Assembly (NCBI GenBank): GCA_002077065.1
Contig: NAJO01000023.1
Location: 716,985-780,984, forward strand
Direction of reading: 5' to 3'
Origin: Cryoendolithus antarcticus
Lineage: Eukaryota; Ascomycota; Dothideomycetes; Cladosporiales; Cladosporiaceae
DNA: 64,000 bases
Shown here: positions 53,360 to 64,000 of the stretch, one piece after another
How positions within the stretch are numbered: the first letter of the stretch is position 1
Layout of the letters: the number at the start of each line of letters is the position of its first letter
Notes under the pieces: generated by a model
Database searches by the model: none
Seen by the model: the letters and a program-made list of their open reading frames with translations, nothing else
Told to the model about the DNA's origin: nothing
Translations under genes and position numbers: made by a program

Positions 53360-55222
53360 TCACTGCTGCATCACCTTCAACGCATCACTAATCACAAACG
53401 GCGCCTCCGTCTTACTCTGAATCTCCTCCACAGTGACACCCTCAGCATGCTCAATCAGCGTCAAGCCCTTCGTGAAGTCCACCTCGAACACCGCAAGCTC
53501 AGTGATAATCAAGCTTACGCATGCGCGACCTGTGAGGGGAAACTCGCACTGCTTGAGGATCTTCGGCCGGCCCTTCTTATCGGTATGCTCCATAGTGACG
53601 ACGACTTTGGTCTTGTCGGGGCGAGAAACGAGATCCATGGCGCCGCCGAAACCCTTGATCTTGCCTGGCAGCTGTGAAAGCGAAGTCAATATGTGGATCA
53701 TGGCAGTCTCTCGAAGAATTCTTGCCGGACTCGTGCATCTGCAGAGATAGCTGCAACTGCGAGCTCGACATGTCGCGGCGTTGATATACAACGGCAGCTT
53801 GCCAAATGGCTCTGGGATAGCCTGAGCCTCTCACTGATGTAGCAGTTGAACGTTTGACAGACGCAGCCAGCTTGATAGCTGCATGAGAACATTCACGCCT
53901 TTCTCGAGATCGACAAGAAGACAGAGCTCACTTACCATCCAGTTCGCCAGATCTCCGTTTGCCGATACCTGCATAGCGCCAAGTATGGTCAACCCAATCT
54001 TCCCACCTCTGATCATGCCAAAGCTCTCCTCACTCCCAAATACGCTCGCGCCTACTCCAAGCGTCACAGTCTCTTTGCCAGCGTTAATCGTATCCGCATC
54101 CTCTTGTCCCTTCTCCGGGTACGGCCCAAGGCCAAGGATACCGTTCTCGGACTGCAGCATGACTTCCACCTCCTTGGGAACGAAGGATGGAGCGAGCATG
54201 GGCATACCGATGCCGAGGTTGGCGTACATGCCATTCTTGAATTCCTTCGCGGCGCGTCGGACGATTCGTTCGCGGGACGAGGACTTTGTGGCTGCTGCTT
54301 GGATTTCCTCGGGCGTTTTGGCGTTGACAACTTTCTCGATACGTTTTTCGGAAGTGGATTGGACGACGTGGTCGACGTATATCCCAGGTACATGAACGCT
54401 CGCGGGGTCTATCTCTCCAGGCTCGACAATGTGCTCGGCTTCTACTATCGTAATTTTCGCGTTCCGAGCCATGGCACCATTGAAGTTGTTGGCGGTGTTG
54501 CGGAAGAACAAATTGCCCAAACGATCAGCCTTATGCGCCTTGATGAACGCCACATCGCCCTGTATAGCTTCTTCCATGACATAGCTCTTGCCTCCGAAGA
54601 CTTTGACGTCGCGTGGTGGTGAGTATGCTGCCACAGTCCCATCTGCGTTGTGCCGGAGAGGTAGCTCTCCAGTCTGTACAACCGTCCCGAACGCTGCTGG
54701 TGTGTAGAACGCGGGTATTCCAGCGCCTCCACTTCGACAGCGCTCTGCTAGCGTGCCTTGTGGTGTGAGCTCCAATTCGATCTCTCCGTTCAGGTACATG
54801 GCCTCGAATACTTTGTTCTCTCCCACGTAACTCGCGACCATCTTCTTGATCTGCTTGGAAGCTAGGAGGAGCCCCAGTCCCGAACCTACGATACCAGCAT
54901 TGTTCGAAACTGCCGTCAGCCCAGTGATTGAGGGCTTGTTCTTGACGGCGTTTATGAGGGTATCTGGCACGCCGCAGAGGCCAAAGCCACCACAAAGCAG
55001 AGTATTGTTCGATTGCAGACCTGCTATAGCTTCTTCTGGGGAGGACACGACCTTGTTGATACGACAGCGGCGTGCGGACGAGGCGAACGTGCGCGCAAGG
55101 TGTCGAGACTATGCTCGGATCAGGTTAAGCTGCCCAGAGTATTCCTTCGAAAAGCCTACCTGAGGAGTGACCTTGCCATAATTCCCAGCTGTCCGCAGGA
55201 ACGATGCCGCAGCAGACGGCAT
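53360..55222 (-). CDS. Succinyl-CoA:3-oxoacid CoA-transferase (SCOT), mitochondrial
   Basis: Exons 55160-55222, 53936-55108 and 53360-53671 join in phase 0 to give 515 residues. The N-terminus is a basic, Ser/Arg-rich mitochondrial presequence that spans the first intron (acceptor CATAG at 55109). The alpha half has [16 protein letters not shown] and [10 protein letters not shown]; the beta half has the catalytic glutamate in [12 protein letters not shown], then [34 protein letters not shown] and the C-terminal MQQ. The enzyme moves CoA between succinyl-CoA and acetoacetate in ketone-body breakdown; related fungal enzymes also handle acetate or propionyl-CoA. The second intron is 264 nt, far longer than others here, although the flanking protein aligns without a gap. 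Confidence 0.94.
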
Positions 55223-56225
55223 GTTTGAGGCTGTTGGAGATATTTGTCTGGACTGGGATGGAAGAATGAGAGAACTTGACCTAGCTGTAGCTCTCGCCAG
55301 ACATTGAAAGCCGGATTGTAACAGTATGGAGTAGTAGGTCGGAGCGGAACTCGCTATACATCACATCCGAGAGCACGTTGGATGCCAACACGCGATGGCT
55401 GTGCACGGTCGTTGAAGAGATGAAGTCGGCACAGTGGACGGCAACGGCTACGTCGAAGCTGCGTGCGCGGTTGTATGACTTCTACCGCGGAGTGCTTCCG
55501 TTGCTGTGATGGAGGCTGGTTTGTGGAGGTCTTTTCGGAAGAGATCGGAGGTGGTGGGGAACCCTGGACAGCGTGGACGTCCAGGGATGTTGCGGAGGGG
55601 TGGAGACAGCCAAGGACAGTGAGAGTTTCGCTCATGCTTCAGATTCCATCGTCGAACGACACCTTCCAATAATAAAATGGTGCATCGCCTTCCCCTACCT
55701 GATAGAAATCTGAGTACTGCTCAAACCCTCCACTACCTGGGCACTGCCCATTCGGCCATGTCAATGGCAGTAGCCAAGAGGCCCGGGTTTTCTGACAGAG
55801 TCGCTAAGGCGGACGACGAGCATAAATGGGTGGCCACCAATTGGTCCACGACTGACGATCAAGACCAGGGCATACGATGGCCGCCTACTGTACTGCTCAT
55901 GATTCGAACACACTAGTCATTGTAGTGCGTCTCTGTACTCCTCACCGGGTACTCGGTTGCGAGGGAGGAGAATTACCTGATCAAATGCACTATATTCTCC
56001 CGCGTCTGAGGGGTCCTCAGCTTCAACTCCAATCCTGCCGGTGGGATTGAAGATCGACTGGAAGAACTCCATCAGGCAGGTGATGCTATACATCTAAGTC
56101 GCGTGCGGCATGATGCAGTAGTGCACATGCGACTGTAAGTACTTCTAACATTCCCATGGTCCTGTTCCCTTGCTCTTCATCTCCAACGACAAGTTTTACT
56201 TGGCACGATCGATCTGTTCGCAGGT
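55223..56225. other. 1 kb divergent intergenic region
   Basis: Between the CoA-transferase start and the secreted hydrolase start lie 1003 bp with no frame that resembles a known protein. Both promoters must lie here. I found no repeat or RNA gene. Confidence 0.4.
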
Positions 56226-57650
56226 ATGCTGTTGCGAATCGCCTCTCTGTTCGGGGCGCTAGCATACGCACAGCTGCAGAGCCAGAATACGACGTTCAAC
56301 AGCAGCTATCACTTGACTCCAAAGCAGATACAGGCTGCGAATCTTTCCACAGCTCTGGTCGGCCAAGTCGAGCTAGCCCTCAACTTCGAGCGTTCAAACA
56401 ATGCCGGCAGCTTGACGCAGTTTGATCCTTTCTACGATCTGCCAAATGGAGTCAATCAGTCGAACCTCCCGCCCTATGGCTCGATCCTCAAGGTTGAGCA
56501 ATACACGAACACGACATACTACACCCTACCAGCCACGCTCTCCATGTCACGATTCCTTTACGTATCAGAGACACTCAATGGCTCGCGAGTCGTATCATCG
56601 GCATACGTACTCTGGCCGTACCAGCCTCGCAAATTTCGCGGTCTCAGATCTTGCTCCGGCGCGACCACCAATGTCTTTCCTGTTCTGGGTCAAGCGCACG
56701 GTACGACAGGTCAAACGCAAGCCTGCGCGCCCTCGAACATCCGCAGCCTGTCAGGCGCCTATGACGAGCCCTTCACCATGGCTCTGAACGGCTACGCAGT
56801 CGTCGCCACCGATTACGCTGGCCTCGGGATTCCCCAAACGCCAACACCCTACTTCATCCTGCCCGCGCACGCCAACGATGTCTTTCATGCAGTTGCGGCG
56901 GCCCAATCGCAATGGCCGGATCTGCTGTCCAAGCAATTCGTCGTGACAGGCCAGAGTCAAGGTGGCGGCACAGCTTGGGCAGCTGCGCAACGTCAAGCCA
57001 AGCGTCCCGTCCCTGGATACTTGGGCACATTGGCAGCGTCGCCGTTCACAAACATCCTCGCGGACATCAACGGCGAAGATGCGACGCAAGTCAATATCCG
57101 CGTCGTCGGCATCGCGCAAGGTCTCAACAGCGTGTTAGCGAACTTCACGGCCAATCAGTGGCTTACACCTATCAGTATGGCGCGACTGGCCCTGCTAAAG
57201 GAGCTTGTAGGTTGCAGTGCTGTCGCGAACCAGCTCTTTTCCTCAAAGCAGGGTAATATTTTCCTCCGCCCCGGCTGGAACGAGACAGAAGCCGCAAGCT
57301 GGTATACTCGCAACGTCCAGAACGGCGGGAAGCCATTTGCTGGGCCGATGCTAGTCATCCAGGGCACGTCGGATGGCAACGCGATCGAGAGCGTCACTAC
57401 AGTGGCTGTCAATCAGACTTGTCAGATGTATCCGCGAAATCGATTGAGGTACATCAGGGCTACTGGCGTGGGCCATAACCCGATCATGCAGGCGGCGCAG
57501 GTGGACTGGTTGGACTGGATAAAGGACAGGTTTGCGGGGGTTAGAGAGCCCGAGGGGTGTCAATCGGAGACTATTGGTCCGGTGAGGGCGGCGAGCAGTG
57601 TGGTCAAAGGGCAGAATTGGATCATTCTGTATGATCAGTTCGGAATCTAG
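56226..57650 (+). CDS. Secreted alpha/beta hydrolase of the secretory lipase (LIP) family
   Basis: A single exon of 474 residues starts with a signal peptide (MLLRIASLFGALAYAQ). The alpha/beta-hydrolase core follows: an oxyanion-region segment (LGQAHGTTGQTQACAPS), YAVVATDYAGLG, the nucleophile elbow GQSQGGGTAW, an acid in QGTSDGNAIES and a histidine in TGVGHNP, giving a complete Ser-Asp-His triad. Motif order and size match the Candida-type secretory lipase family (Pfam LIP), which fungi use on lipids and esters outside the cell. Several N-glycosylation sequons (NTT, NSS, NQS, NGS) agree with secretion. The natural substrate cannot be told from sequence. Confidence 0.9.
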   Translation: MLLRIASLFGALAYAQLQSQNTTFNSSYHLTPKQIQAANLSTALVGQVELALNFERSNNAGSLTQFDPFYDLPNGVNQSNLPPYGSILKVEQYTNTTYYTLPATLSMSRFLYVSETLNGSRVVSSAYVLWPYQPRKFRGLRSCSGATTNVFPVLGQAHGTTGQTQACAPSNIRSLSGAYDEPFTMALNGYAVVATDYAGLGIPQTPTPYFILPAHANDVFHAVAAAQSQWPDLLSKQFVVTGQSQGGGTAWAAAQRQAKRPVPGYLGTLAASPFTNILADINGEDATQVNIRVVGIAQGLNSVLANFTANQWLTPISMARLALLKELVGCSAVANQLFSSKQGNIFLRPGWNETEAASWYTRNVQNGGKPFAGPMLVIQGTSDGNAIESVTTVAVNQTCQMYPRNRLRYIRATGVGHNPIMQAAQVDWLDWIKDRFAGVREPEGCQSETIGPVRAASSVVKGQNWIILYDQFGI

Positions 57651-58753
57651 AGTAGCGAGTATTCCAAGAGCACGCTAGAACGCTAGAGTGCGTCTGACGT
57701 TTCCATCTTAAGCTTCGGCCAGGACGAACGCATATTCGAGGTTTGCATGCCGTCAATGCTGGGTGTTCCTTTCACGATACTTGCGTGGAGCTCCATCGCG
57801 TTCACTTTGCTCCCTCTGGTCAAAGACAATAGTAGTGGCCTCGACTCTGTCATAGGCCCGGTCTCCACTGCAGTGAGCGTTCACCTGTCGGTATGAAGAC
57901 TGACGAGAACAATGAATCTCGACAAAGCCTTGGTCACCCACGCGAAGCCACGCGTTGCGGGTGGAGCCGTAGCGATCTAGACTTCCCGATCGTCACTTTT
58001 GTACCTGCATCCGAACCCAATTTCGAAACGGCCGATGTGGAGCCCACCAAGCCGCCAGCACATCACCTAATCTCCAGCCCTTGAGCTTTTCCCTTCCGCG
58101 CACGAATCACGCACCACCGTCGACGTCAACATCCGTTTTACGTGCCGATGGTGTTGCGCCTCACGGACGCAGCCATGAATCCTACGCGCACTTCAAGCCA
58201 GATTCGGCGCGTTGAGTGTCCAGCCCTGCGAGTGACTTCGAGCAGGCTTTCCGAACATGGCGGCGGAGTAATCTCTTCGGTCTGGCATTTTCGTCGCACA
58301 TCGTCGACATCGAGACACGAGTCGCTAGCTCTGCAGCATCGTGAGACGCGCCGTCAACGGTTGGCCCACGCAAAGTCATGGAACGCCCTCCTTTGCCGCC
58401 GGACGTGCTGCGACGACCCATGCAGAAACCCCCTGCACTGCTTTTCTGGCGCGAGCGGGTAGACAGGTTTTGGTGAGCGTGGAGCATGGCCACACGGTCC
58501 TCCTGAGCACAATGCTTCCTCCTTGTTTGGAACTTTGTTCTTTACCACCTTGTTTTCCAACACGATCTGCCTCACGTCAGTTGCTAGCACTCTCTTTCCA
58601 GAGCACTCGCTCGTTACACTCCTTGTCCTGCGGACAGGCACACTCGTTTTCACAACTAGCAATCGCCCTGGTAGGCTCAGCATTACAGCGCTCTAGCAGC
58701 AGCTCCTCGCATCAACACGAAACAAAACGAACGTAGCATACACGATATACAGC
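57651..58753. other. 1.1 kb intergenic region upstream of GH128 gene
   Basis: No frame here has recognisable similarity. The last 150 bp before the GH128 ATG is rich in CTC and CAA and is likely the transcribed leader. No repeat or RNA gene was recognised. Confidence 0.4.
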
Positions 58754-60316
58754 ATGTCTCCCATCAACACACTGAGCGTCTTGGCGCTTGCTAGCACTGT
58801 CTTCGCTGTGCCTCACTACGGCGAGCATGGCCATGGCCACTCTGCACTGCATCACCGACCCTCGGGCGCACCAGGTGCTCCTTGGGGAGCCGTAAACGGT
58901 ACCGGTTCGTACGGCGCAGGCACTGGTCTTGCTACTGGCAGCACCTCTGCACCCACTACACTGGCTGCCAACTACGCGCCTACGCCTGTCGGACCAGCGA
59001 CTGCTAACTCAGCGACCGGCTCTGCAGGCAGCTCTGCCAGCGACGCTTCCGCTGCTTCGGCAAGCGACTCTACCTGCTCTTCCAGCACCGTGACCGTCAA
59101 GACCAAAGTTTACACTACGGTCACCGTACCAGCCTCGGGTGTCGCGCCTGTCCCTGCTTCGAGCGGTCTTACCAAGAGCACGACGACCGTCACCAGCACC
59201 GTTCATGTCACTCGCACACTCACGCTTCCCGCAAGCGCGTCCGGATCTGCGACTGTCTCTAGCAACTCTACCGGCGCCTCGTCAGTACCGAAGTATGGCT
59301 CGATCAGCTTGACATACACTACGCCTTCGGGGGCATCGTCGACCGCAGCTCCGGTGCAGTCTTCGGCTGCTTCGTCCTACGTGCCAGTCAGCTCGGCCGC
59401 ACCTACCTACTCTGCGCCAGCCGAGACTACTACAACCTTCTCATCCGAGGCACTGCCAGTCGAGTCATCGGCTCCAGCTTACTCGGCTCCCTACTCTGCA
59501 CCTGCATCCTCTTCCAGCGTGTACGTCGCACCCACAACTACTTCCAGCATTGAGGCCGCCCCGGTCACCACCTCTACGTCATCCTCCGCCGCCGCCACTT
59601 CCTCTTCGGCTCCAAGCCACGGCAGCAGCGGCAAGCGCGGCGTAGCCTACGAAGACGCCTCCCTCACCGAGTGCTTCCTCAACAAGCCCGAAGTGTCTTG
59701 GGGCTACAACTGGGTGTCCAAGCCCAACGGCCTGAACTCCGGCTTCAAATACATTCCCACCCTGCACAACGCCGAGTCCATGTGGACCGACTCCTGGTCC
59801 ACTGACGCCAAAGCCGCGATTTCCTCCGGCTCCACGCATCTCTTCGCATTCAACGAGCCAGACATGTCCTCGCAGGCGAACCTCACCCCTGAGCAAGCTG
59901 CGGCCGCATACAAGACGCACATGCAGCCCTTTGCCGGCCAGGCCAAGCTCTGCGCACCTTCCGTCACGAACGGCGGCGGCGCGATGGGTCTCGATTGGCT
60001 CGTGGCGTTCATGGCTGCGTGTGATGGCTGCACGATCGATTGCGTAAATGTCCACTGGTACGACTCAGCGCAGCACACTGAGTACTTCAAGTCCCACGTG
60101 CAGAACGCTACGGATATCTCGGGTGGCAAGCCGGTGTTTGTGACTGAGTTCGGGGCTTCTGGCAGCGATGCCGATGTTGGCACTTTCCTTGGGGATGTTA
60201 TGCCCTGGATGGACAGCCAGAGCTGGTTGGAGGGGTACTCGTACTTCATGGTTAAGGAGGGGATGCTGGTCAGTGGCGGAGAGCCGAGTTCTTACGGCAG
60301 TGTCTACGCCGCTTAA
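58754..60316 (+). CDS. Secreted GH128 glycoside hydrolase (Asl1-like beta-1,3-glucanase)
   Basis: A single exon of 520 residues begins with a signal peptide (MSPINTLSVLALASTVFA). Residues about 20-295 are a His/Gly-rich patch followed by a long Ser/Thr/Ala/Pro mucin-like region (many short TTT, SSA and APTYSAP runs), probably O-glycosylated and spanning the wall. The catalytic domain starts at KRGVAYEDASLTECF and has VSWGYNWVSKPNG, HLFAFNEPDMSSQANLTPEQAAAAY, VNVHWYDS and VFVTEFGASG; the glutamates in FNEPD and TEFG are the expected acid/base and nucleophile. Family members act on beta-1,3-glucan. Wall remodelling is the likely role. No GPI-anchor signal is evident at the C-terminus (SVYAA). 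Confidence 0.93.
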   Translation: MSPINTLSVLALASTVFAVPHYGEHGHGHSALHHRPSGAPGAPWGAVNGTGSYGAGTGLATGSTSAPTTLAANYAPTPVGPATANSATGSAGSSASDASAASASDSTCSSSTVTVKTKVYTTVTVPASGVAPVPASSGLTKSTTTVTSTVHVTRTLTLPASASGSATVSSNSTGASSVPKYGSISLTYTTPSGASSTAAPVQSSAASSYVPVSSAAPTYSAPAETTTTFSSEALPVESSAPAYSAPYSAPASSSSVYVAPTTTSSIEAAPVTTSTSSSAAATSSSAPSHGSSGKRGVAYEDASLTECFLNKPEVSWGYNWVSKPNGLNSGFKYIPTLHNAESMWTDSWSTDAKAAISSGSTHLFAFNEPDMSSQANLTPEQAAAAYKTHMQPFAGQAKLCAPSVTNGGGAMGLDWLVAFMAACDGCTIDCVNVHWYDSAQHTEYFKSHVQNATDISGGKPVFVTEFGASGSDADVGTFLGDVMPWMDSQSWLEGYSYFMVKEGMLVSGGEPSSYGSVYAA

Positions 60317-60713
60317 AGGAGGGACTGAGCTTCGAAAGGACGGTGATGTTGGAGTAGGACACGTTTGGAGATGGTCATGACTATTCTTGTAGATCTTTGG
60401 AAGTATTTGGCTCGCGACACAACACGCTGCTGTATACATGTGGACGGTGCATGCTTCCTGTTTCTCCATCAGTATTCGTTCATGTCAATGTGATTGTGAT
60501 CTCGCTGGCAAGGGTGCATCAATCAAGGCCAATGTCAATTCAACATGCCTGCCGCGCGGAGCTGGCCAAAGCTTCACGAGTTGAAGGTCGGATCGTATAC
60601 ACTGCATACACTCATTATTGCGGATCACTCTGCTTGAGAAATTCCCGAAAGACTTATATATCATGGACCGATAGACTCGACCTTTCCATCCACCACACCA
60701 ATCAGCCGCCACG
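60317..60713. promoter_or_regulatory. Promoter region of the TM9 gene
   Basis: In this 397 bp gap, TTATATAT near 60654 is a good TATA candidate about 60 bp before the TM9 start codon. Nothing else was recognised. Confidence 0.4.
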
Positions 60714-62694
60714 ATGCGCGCCGCCAACTCTACCCCCGGGGTCCTCCTCGCCCTACTCCCCCTAACCTCCGCCTTCTACCTCCCCGGCATAACCCCCACA
60801 AACTACTCCCCCGGCGATCTCGTCCCCCTCCACGTCAACCACGTCACGCCCTCCTTCTCCGCGCGCTCCCCAAACACCAAATCAGTCTTCAGCTTCGACT
60901 ACTACCACCACTCCTTCGGCTTCTGCCCACCCGAAGCCGGCCCCGAGTATGTCAGCGAGTCGCTGGGATCAATCCTCTTTGGCGACAGGATTCAGACGAG
61001 TCCTTTTCAGTTGAGGATGTTGGAGAATGAGGGCTGCAGAGCGGTCTGCGATGAAGTGCAGATGGAGGGACGGGACGCGAAGTTCGTGAACCGGAGGATT
61101 ATGCTGGATTACAACCTCAACTGGCTCGTGGATGGTCTGCCAGCGGGTCAGAGATTCGAGACAGCGGATGGGAAGGAAGTCTATGAGCCTGGCTTTGCGC
61201 TGGGGAGGGTTGTGGATGGAAGACCACAGCTGCATAATCATTACGATATCATGGTGGATTACCATCAGGTGCGGAAAGAGGAGTACCGCGTTGTGGGGAT
61301 TCTGGTGAACCCGAGCTCCAGAGCTGGGAGCAAGAGGCTAGGGGAGGACGAGGATTTTAGTGCGGATTGTGGGAGGGCGGGGGTTGGGCTGGAGTTGAAT
61401 ATCGCGGAGAGTAATCGGATTACGTGGACTTATAGCGTTACCTGGCGGAGCTCGAGCGTGAGTTTCGCGACGAGGTGGGATAAGTATCTAAGGGTGTACG
61501 ATGCGGAGGTGCATTGGATCTGGCTTACGGCGAACGCGATTGTGATGGTGCTGCTGGTTGTTATGGTTGCTACGGCGTTGGGGAGGACGCTGAGGAAGGA
61601 TATCCAGCGGTATAATAAGCTGAACCAGATCGAGCTGGATGACCTTCACGGCACGGGGATCGATGACGGAGTGCAGGAGGACAGCGGCTGGAAGCTGGTC
61701 CATGGCGACGTCTTTCGACCTCCGAAGCAGTCACTCCTTCTGGCTCTGCTGGTCGGAAATGGCGCGCAGCTTTTCACAATGGCTGGCTTCACCATCGGCT
61801 TTGCAGCGATTGGCTTCCTCTCGCCCAGCAACCGCGGCAGTCTGGCTTCAGTCATGATACTACTCTACACCGTCTTCGCGTTCCTCGGCGGCTACACTAG
61901 CTCGCGCGTCTACAAGCTCTTCCGCGGCCAAGCCTGGAAAGCGCTCTTCATCCTCACGCCCTCCTTGATCCCAGGAATCGTCTTCGCAACCTTCTTCCTG
62001 CTGAACCTCCTGGTGTGGGCGCGACAATCCTCCGGCGCGGTGCCTTTCACGACCATGCTGGTCATAGTCGGCATCTGGTTCTTGATCTCCGTGCCCCTGA
62101 GTCTGGCCGGATCCTGGCTTGGGTTCCGGCAACCACTGCCCGACCCACCAGTGAAGACGAATCAAATTCCTCGCCAGATTCCCCCAGCACAAGGCTACCT
62201 TCGACCGCTTCCCAGCGTGCTGGTCGTCGGCATATTGCCCTTCGCAGCTTCATTTCTGGAGCTCTACTTCATCATGTCCTCGCTATGGAGCAGCAGGATA
62301 TACTATATGTTCGGCTTCTTGTTCCTCTGCTACGGCCTTGTGGTCGTCACGAGCGCTGCGGCGAGTATACTGATCGTGTACTTCATCCTCGGCAACGAGG
62401 ATTACAGATGGCAGTGGAGGGCTTTCGCGGCGAGCGGTGGAAGTGGAGTGTACGTGTTCTTGTACTGTCTTGTTTACTGGGCTAGGAGGGTGAGCTTCAG
62501 TAGTTGGACGGGCGGGGTGCTATACCTGGGCTACTCGGCTCTGCTGGCGGGGCTGTGGTTTGTTTTGAGCGGTAAGTCGACCGTCCTTGGACTGGGCACA
62601 CGAGTAATTGCTGACAATACTTGCAGGTACAGTCGGCTTCATGGCGTGCTGGGCATTTGTGCATAGGATCTACGGATCGCTGAAAGTCGACTGA
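60714..62694 (+). CDS. Transmembrane 9 superfamily (TM9SF/EMP70) protein
   Basis: Exons 60714-62571 and 62627-62694 join in phase 1 to give 641 residues. A signal peptide is followed by the family opening FYLPGITPTNYSPGDLVPLHVN and a lumenal domain with FDYYHHSFGFC, ILFGDRIQTSPF and YNLNWLVDGLP. A membrane domain of nine segments comes next (WIWLTANAIVMVLL; GWKLVHGDVFRPPK in the first cytosolic loop; SSLWSSRIYYMFGFLFL). The last exon supplies GTVGFMACWAFVHRIYGSLKVD, a C-terminus ending in KVD-type Golgi-retention sequence, so the intron is well supported. TM9 proteins sit in Golgi and endosomes and help sort membrane cargo with Gly-rich transmembrane helices. Confidence 0.95.
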
Positions 62695-63379
62695 TAGATC
62701 GGAGCATGTATACAGTATGCATAGCACATGCGCGAAGCCTGAATATTTCGATTTGTACCCCATCTCAGTGTATTCCAGAGCTGCTGGTGGTGGCACAGCA
62801 CCGTCAACACCGCGTACCGGCAGATGTGCAAGCCTAGCTTGCCCTTCACTCCACCGTACGAAGGCCTTGTGAAGGCAGAGACTCCTCAGCTGCACTATCC
62901 GTGCAATCAATCTTGCGTCGCTTACTGTGGAGAGGGGTTTTGTATGAGCACGAGACCCTCGTACTGCCGTCGCCATTGTCACAGATCCGTGATGCATGTG
63001 CTTTGTGCATTGGCCGTGAGCTTAAGAGAAATTATGCTGTGCGCCAATCGTACCGACACTCTCCTTCCTACATAAGACTGCCATCAGCCATTACCAGTTG
63101 TCCAAGTCTTGACACTGTATTGTGGTGTGCTGGTGTGCAAGCCAACTCATGTTGCTGACCCATCGGCAATCCCAGAAGGAACAGCCGACGTCGATCCCAG
63201 GAATTTGAATTCTGGCTTCATCTGGCACCGTGAAAGGCACTCCCAAGCAGAGCGTATATACCTCGACCAATCCTTCCAACTCCAATAGAGCTACCGCTGG
63301 TCGCTCTACTACTGGCACAAAATCAACAGCATCCATTGGACCTGTTGCGACACCTTCCTCACCCACCACAGCCCGCACC
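62695..63379. other. Intergenic region upstream of BFR1
   Basis: The 685 bp after the TM9 stop has no recognised gene. The last 150 bp is an open Ser/Thr-rich frame continuous with BFR1 but starts only at a GTG (63230), so it is treated as leader. Confidence 0.4.
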
Positions 63380-64000
63380 ATGGCAGACTTGGCGACCCCA
63401 TCGGCGGCCACCATTAGCACTTCCGGAGCTTCCAAGACTGCAGTCGACAGCAAAGACAAGGCGCCAGTCGTGAAGCCGGAGAGGCCTGATGAGGAGGCCT
63501 ACAAGACTGAGCTGACAAAGGCGGAGAAGGATTTGAAGACCGCGGAAGAGCGTATGGTATGTCAATGTCCCACGTGAGGATATCGGATGGCTGCATACCT
63601 GGGTCGGGAGTGTGCATGCGATGCTAGGAATGACCTGGAATATCCATTGGATGATTGTCATTGAAGGACACGACACTGACACAGTATGCAGAAAGCGATC
63701 AAATCCAAAGTCGACTCTGCACGCCCGAACAACAAGGACTCGCCCTCTGCCCAACGCCAACAGGAACTCCGCGAGGAACTCAAGACCATCCGCACCACAC
63801 AACAGTCATCCAAGTCGTCCCGCGGCCAGGTCCTCGACAAAATAAAACGACTCGATGAGAACCTCAAAGCCCGCATCGCTGAACAGAAACTCGCAAAGTC
63901 CAAGGTCCCGTTCAAGAATGTCGCCGAGATTGATGATCAGATCAATCGTCTCCAGAAGCAAGTCGATGCCGGCACCATGAAGATTGTCGACGAAAAGAAA
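63380..64000 (+). CDS. BFR1: Bfr1-family mRNP / nuclear segregation protein, 3' end outside window
   Basis: The ATG at 63380 opens exon 1 (63380-63556); exon 2 begins at 63692 after a 135 nt intron (EERM|KAIKSKVDS) and runs off the window end. The visible 162 residues have a short Ser/Thr-rich start (MADLATPSAA), then the family's charged coiled-coil region: RPDEEAYKTELTKAEKDLKTAEERM, SPSAQRQQELREELKTIR, RGQVLDKIKRLDENLK and the conserved FKNVAEIDDQINRLQKQVDAGTMKIVDEKK-type block. Yeast Bfr1 associates with polysomal mRNPs and was found as a suppressor of brefeldin A sensitivity. The intron is longer than most here; only the continuation outside the window would confirm the full gene. Confidence 0.88.

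Overview
This is a 64 kb piece of a filamentous ascomycete nuclear genome. The evidence is eukaryotic gene structure (short GT-AG introns, mostly 48-77 nt), single-gene transcription units on both strands, and Pezizomycotina-type genes: a FREQUENCY clock protein, a HET-domain protein, a Zn2Cys6 regulator, an AA9 lytic polysaccharide monooxygenase and a cellobiose dehydrogenase. Dothideomycetes is plausible but is an inference, not something the sequence proves. I rebuilt introns by hand from splice sites, reading frame and family conservation. Start and end below give the whole coding span; exon joins are in the evidence.

Left part (0-9 kb): a P-loop/HAD/uracil-phosphoribosyltransferase fusion gene that is out of frame at two places; a DAL5-type allantoate-family permease with ten exons; allantoicase; and an ankyrin-DIL protein. 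Permease and allantoicase are neighbours on the same strand with GATA-factor sites in both upstream regions, so this looks like a small purine-nitrogen (allantoate) utilisation pair.

9-18 kb: a group X hybrid histidine kinase that stops just after its N-terminal kinase-like domain, then cellobiose dehydrogenase, an atypical protein-kinase-like protein, and a single-domain AA9 LPMO. Cellobiose dehydrogenase is the known electron donor for AA9 enzymes, so this is an oxidative cellulose-degradation locus.

18-36 kb: mostly housekeeping genes. They are a peroxisome-tagged propionyl-CoA-synthetase-like ligase, RNA polymerase subunit Rpb5, the PP2A methyltransferase Ppm1, a HET-domain protein, the eisosome protein Pil1 (its start codon is split by an intron), a hypothetical protein, AP-1 beta-adaptin, the ER DnaJ Scj1 and a Zn2Cys6 transcription factor.

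36-48.6 kb: the circadian clock gene frq with a 1.5 kb upstream region that carries two separate pairs of duplicated GATC-containing motifs; kinetochore Mis14/Nsl1; a gene-poor stretch; a RasGAP; and a seven-copy, roughly 100 bp tandem array in which most units can fold a hairpin, placed between the convergent RasGAP and NAF1 genes.

48.6-64 kb: NAF1 (H/ACA snoRNP assembly), ALG9 mannosyltransferase, mitochondrial succinyl-CoA:3-oxoacid CoA-transferase (with a 264 nt intron), a secreted lipase-family hydrolase, a secreted GH128 glucanase, a TM9 superfamily protein, and the first part of BFR1 cut by the window end. I found no CRISPR array, rRNA, tRNA or transposase that I could support.
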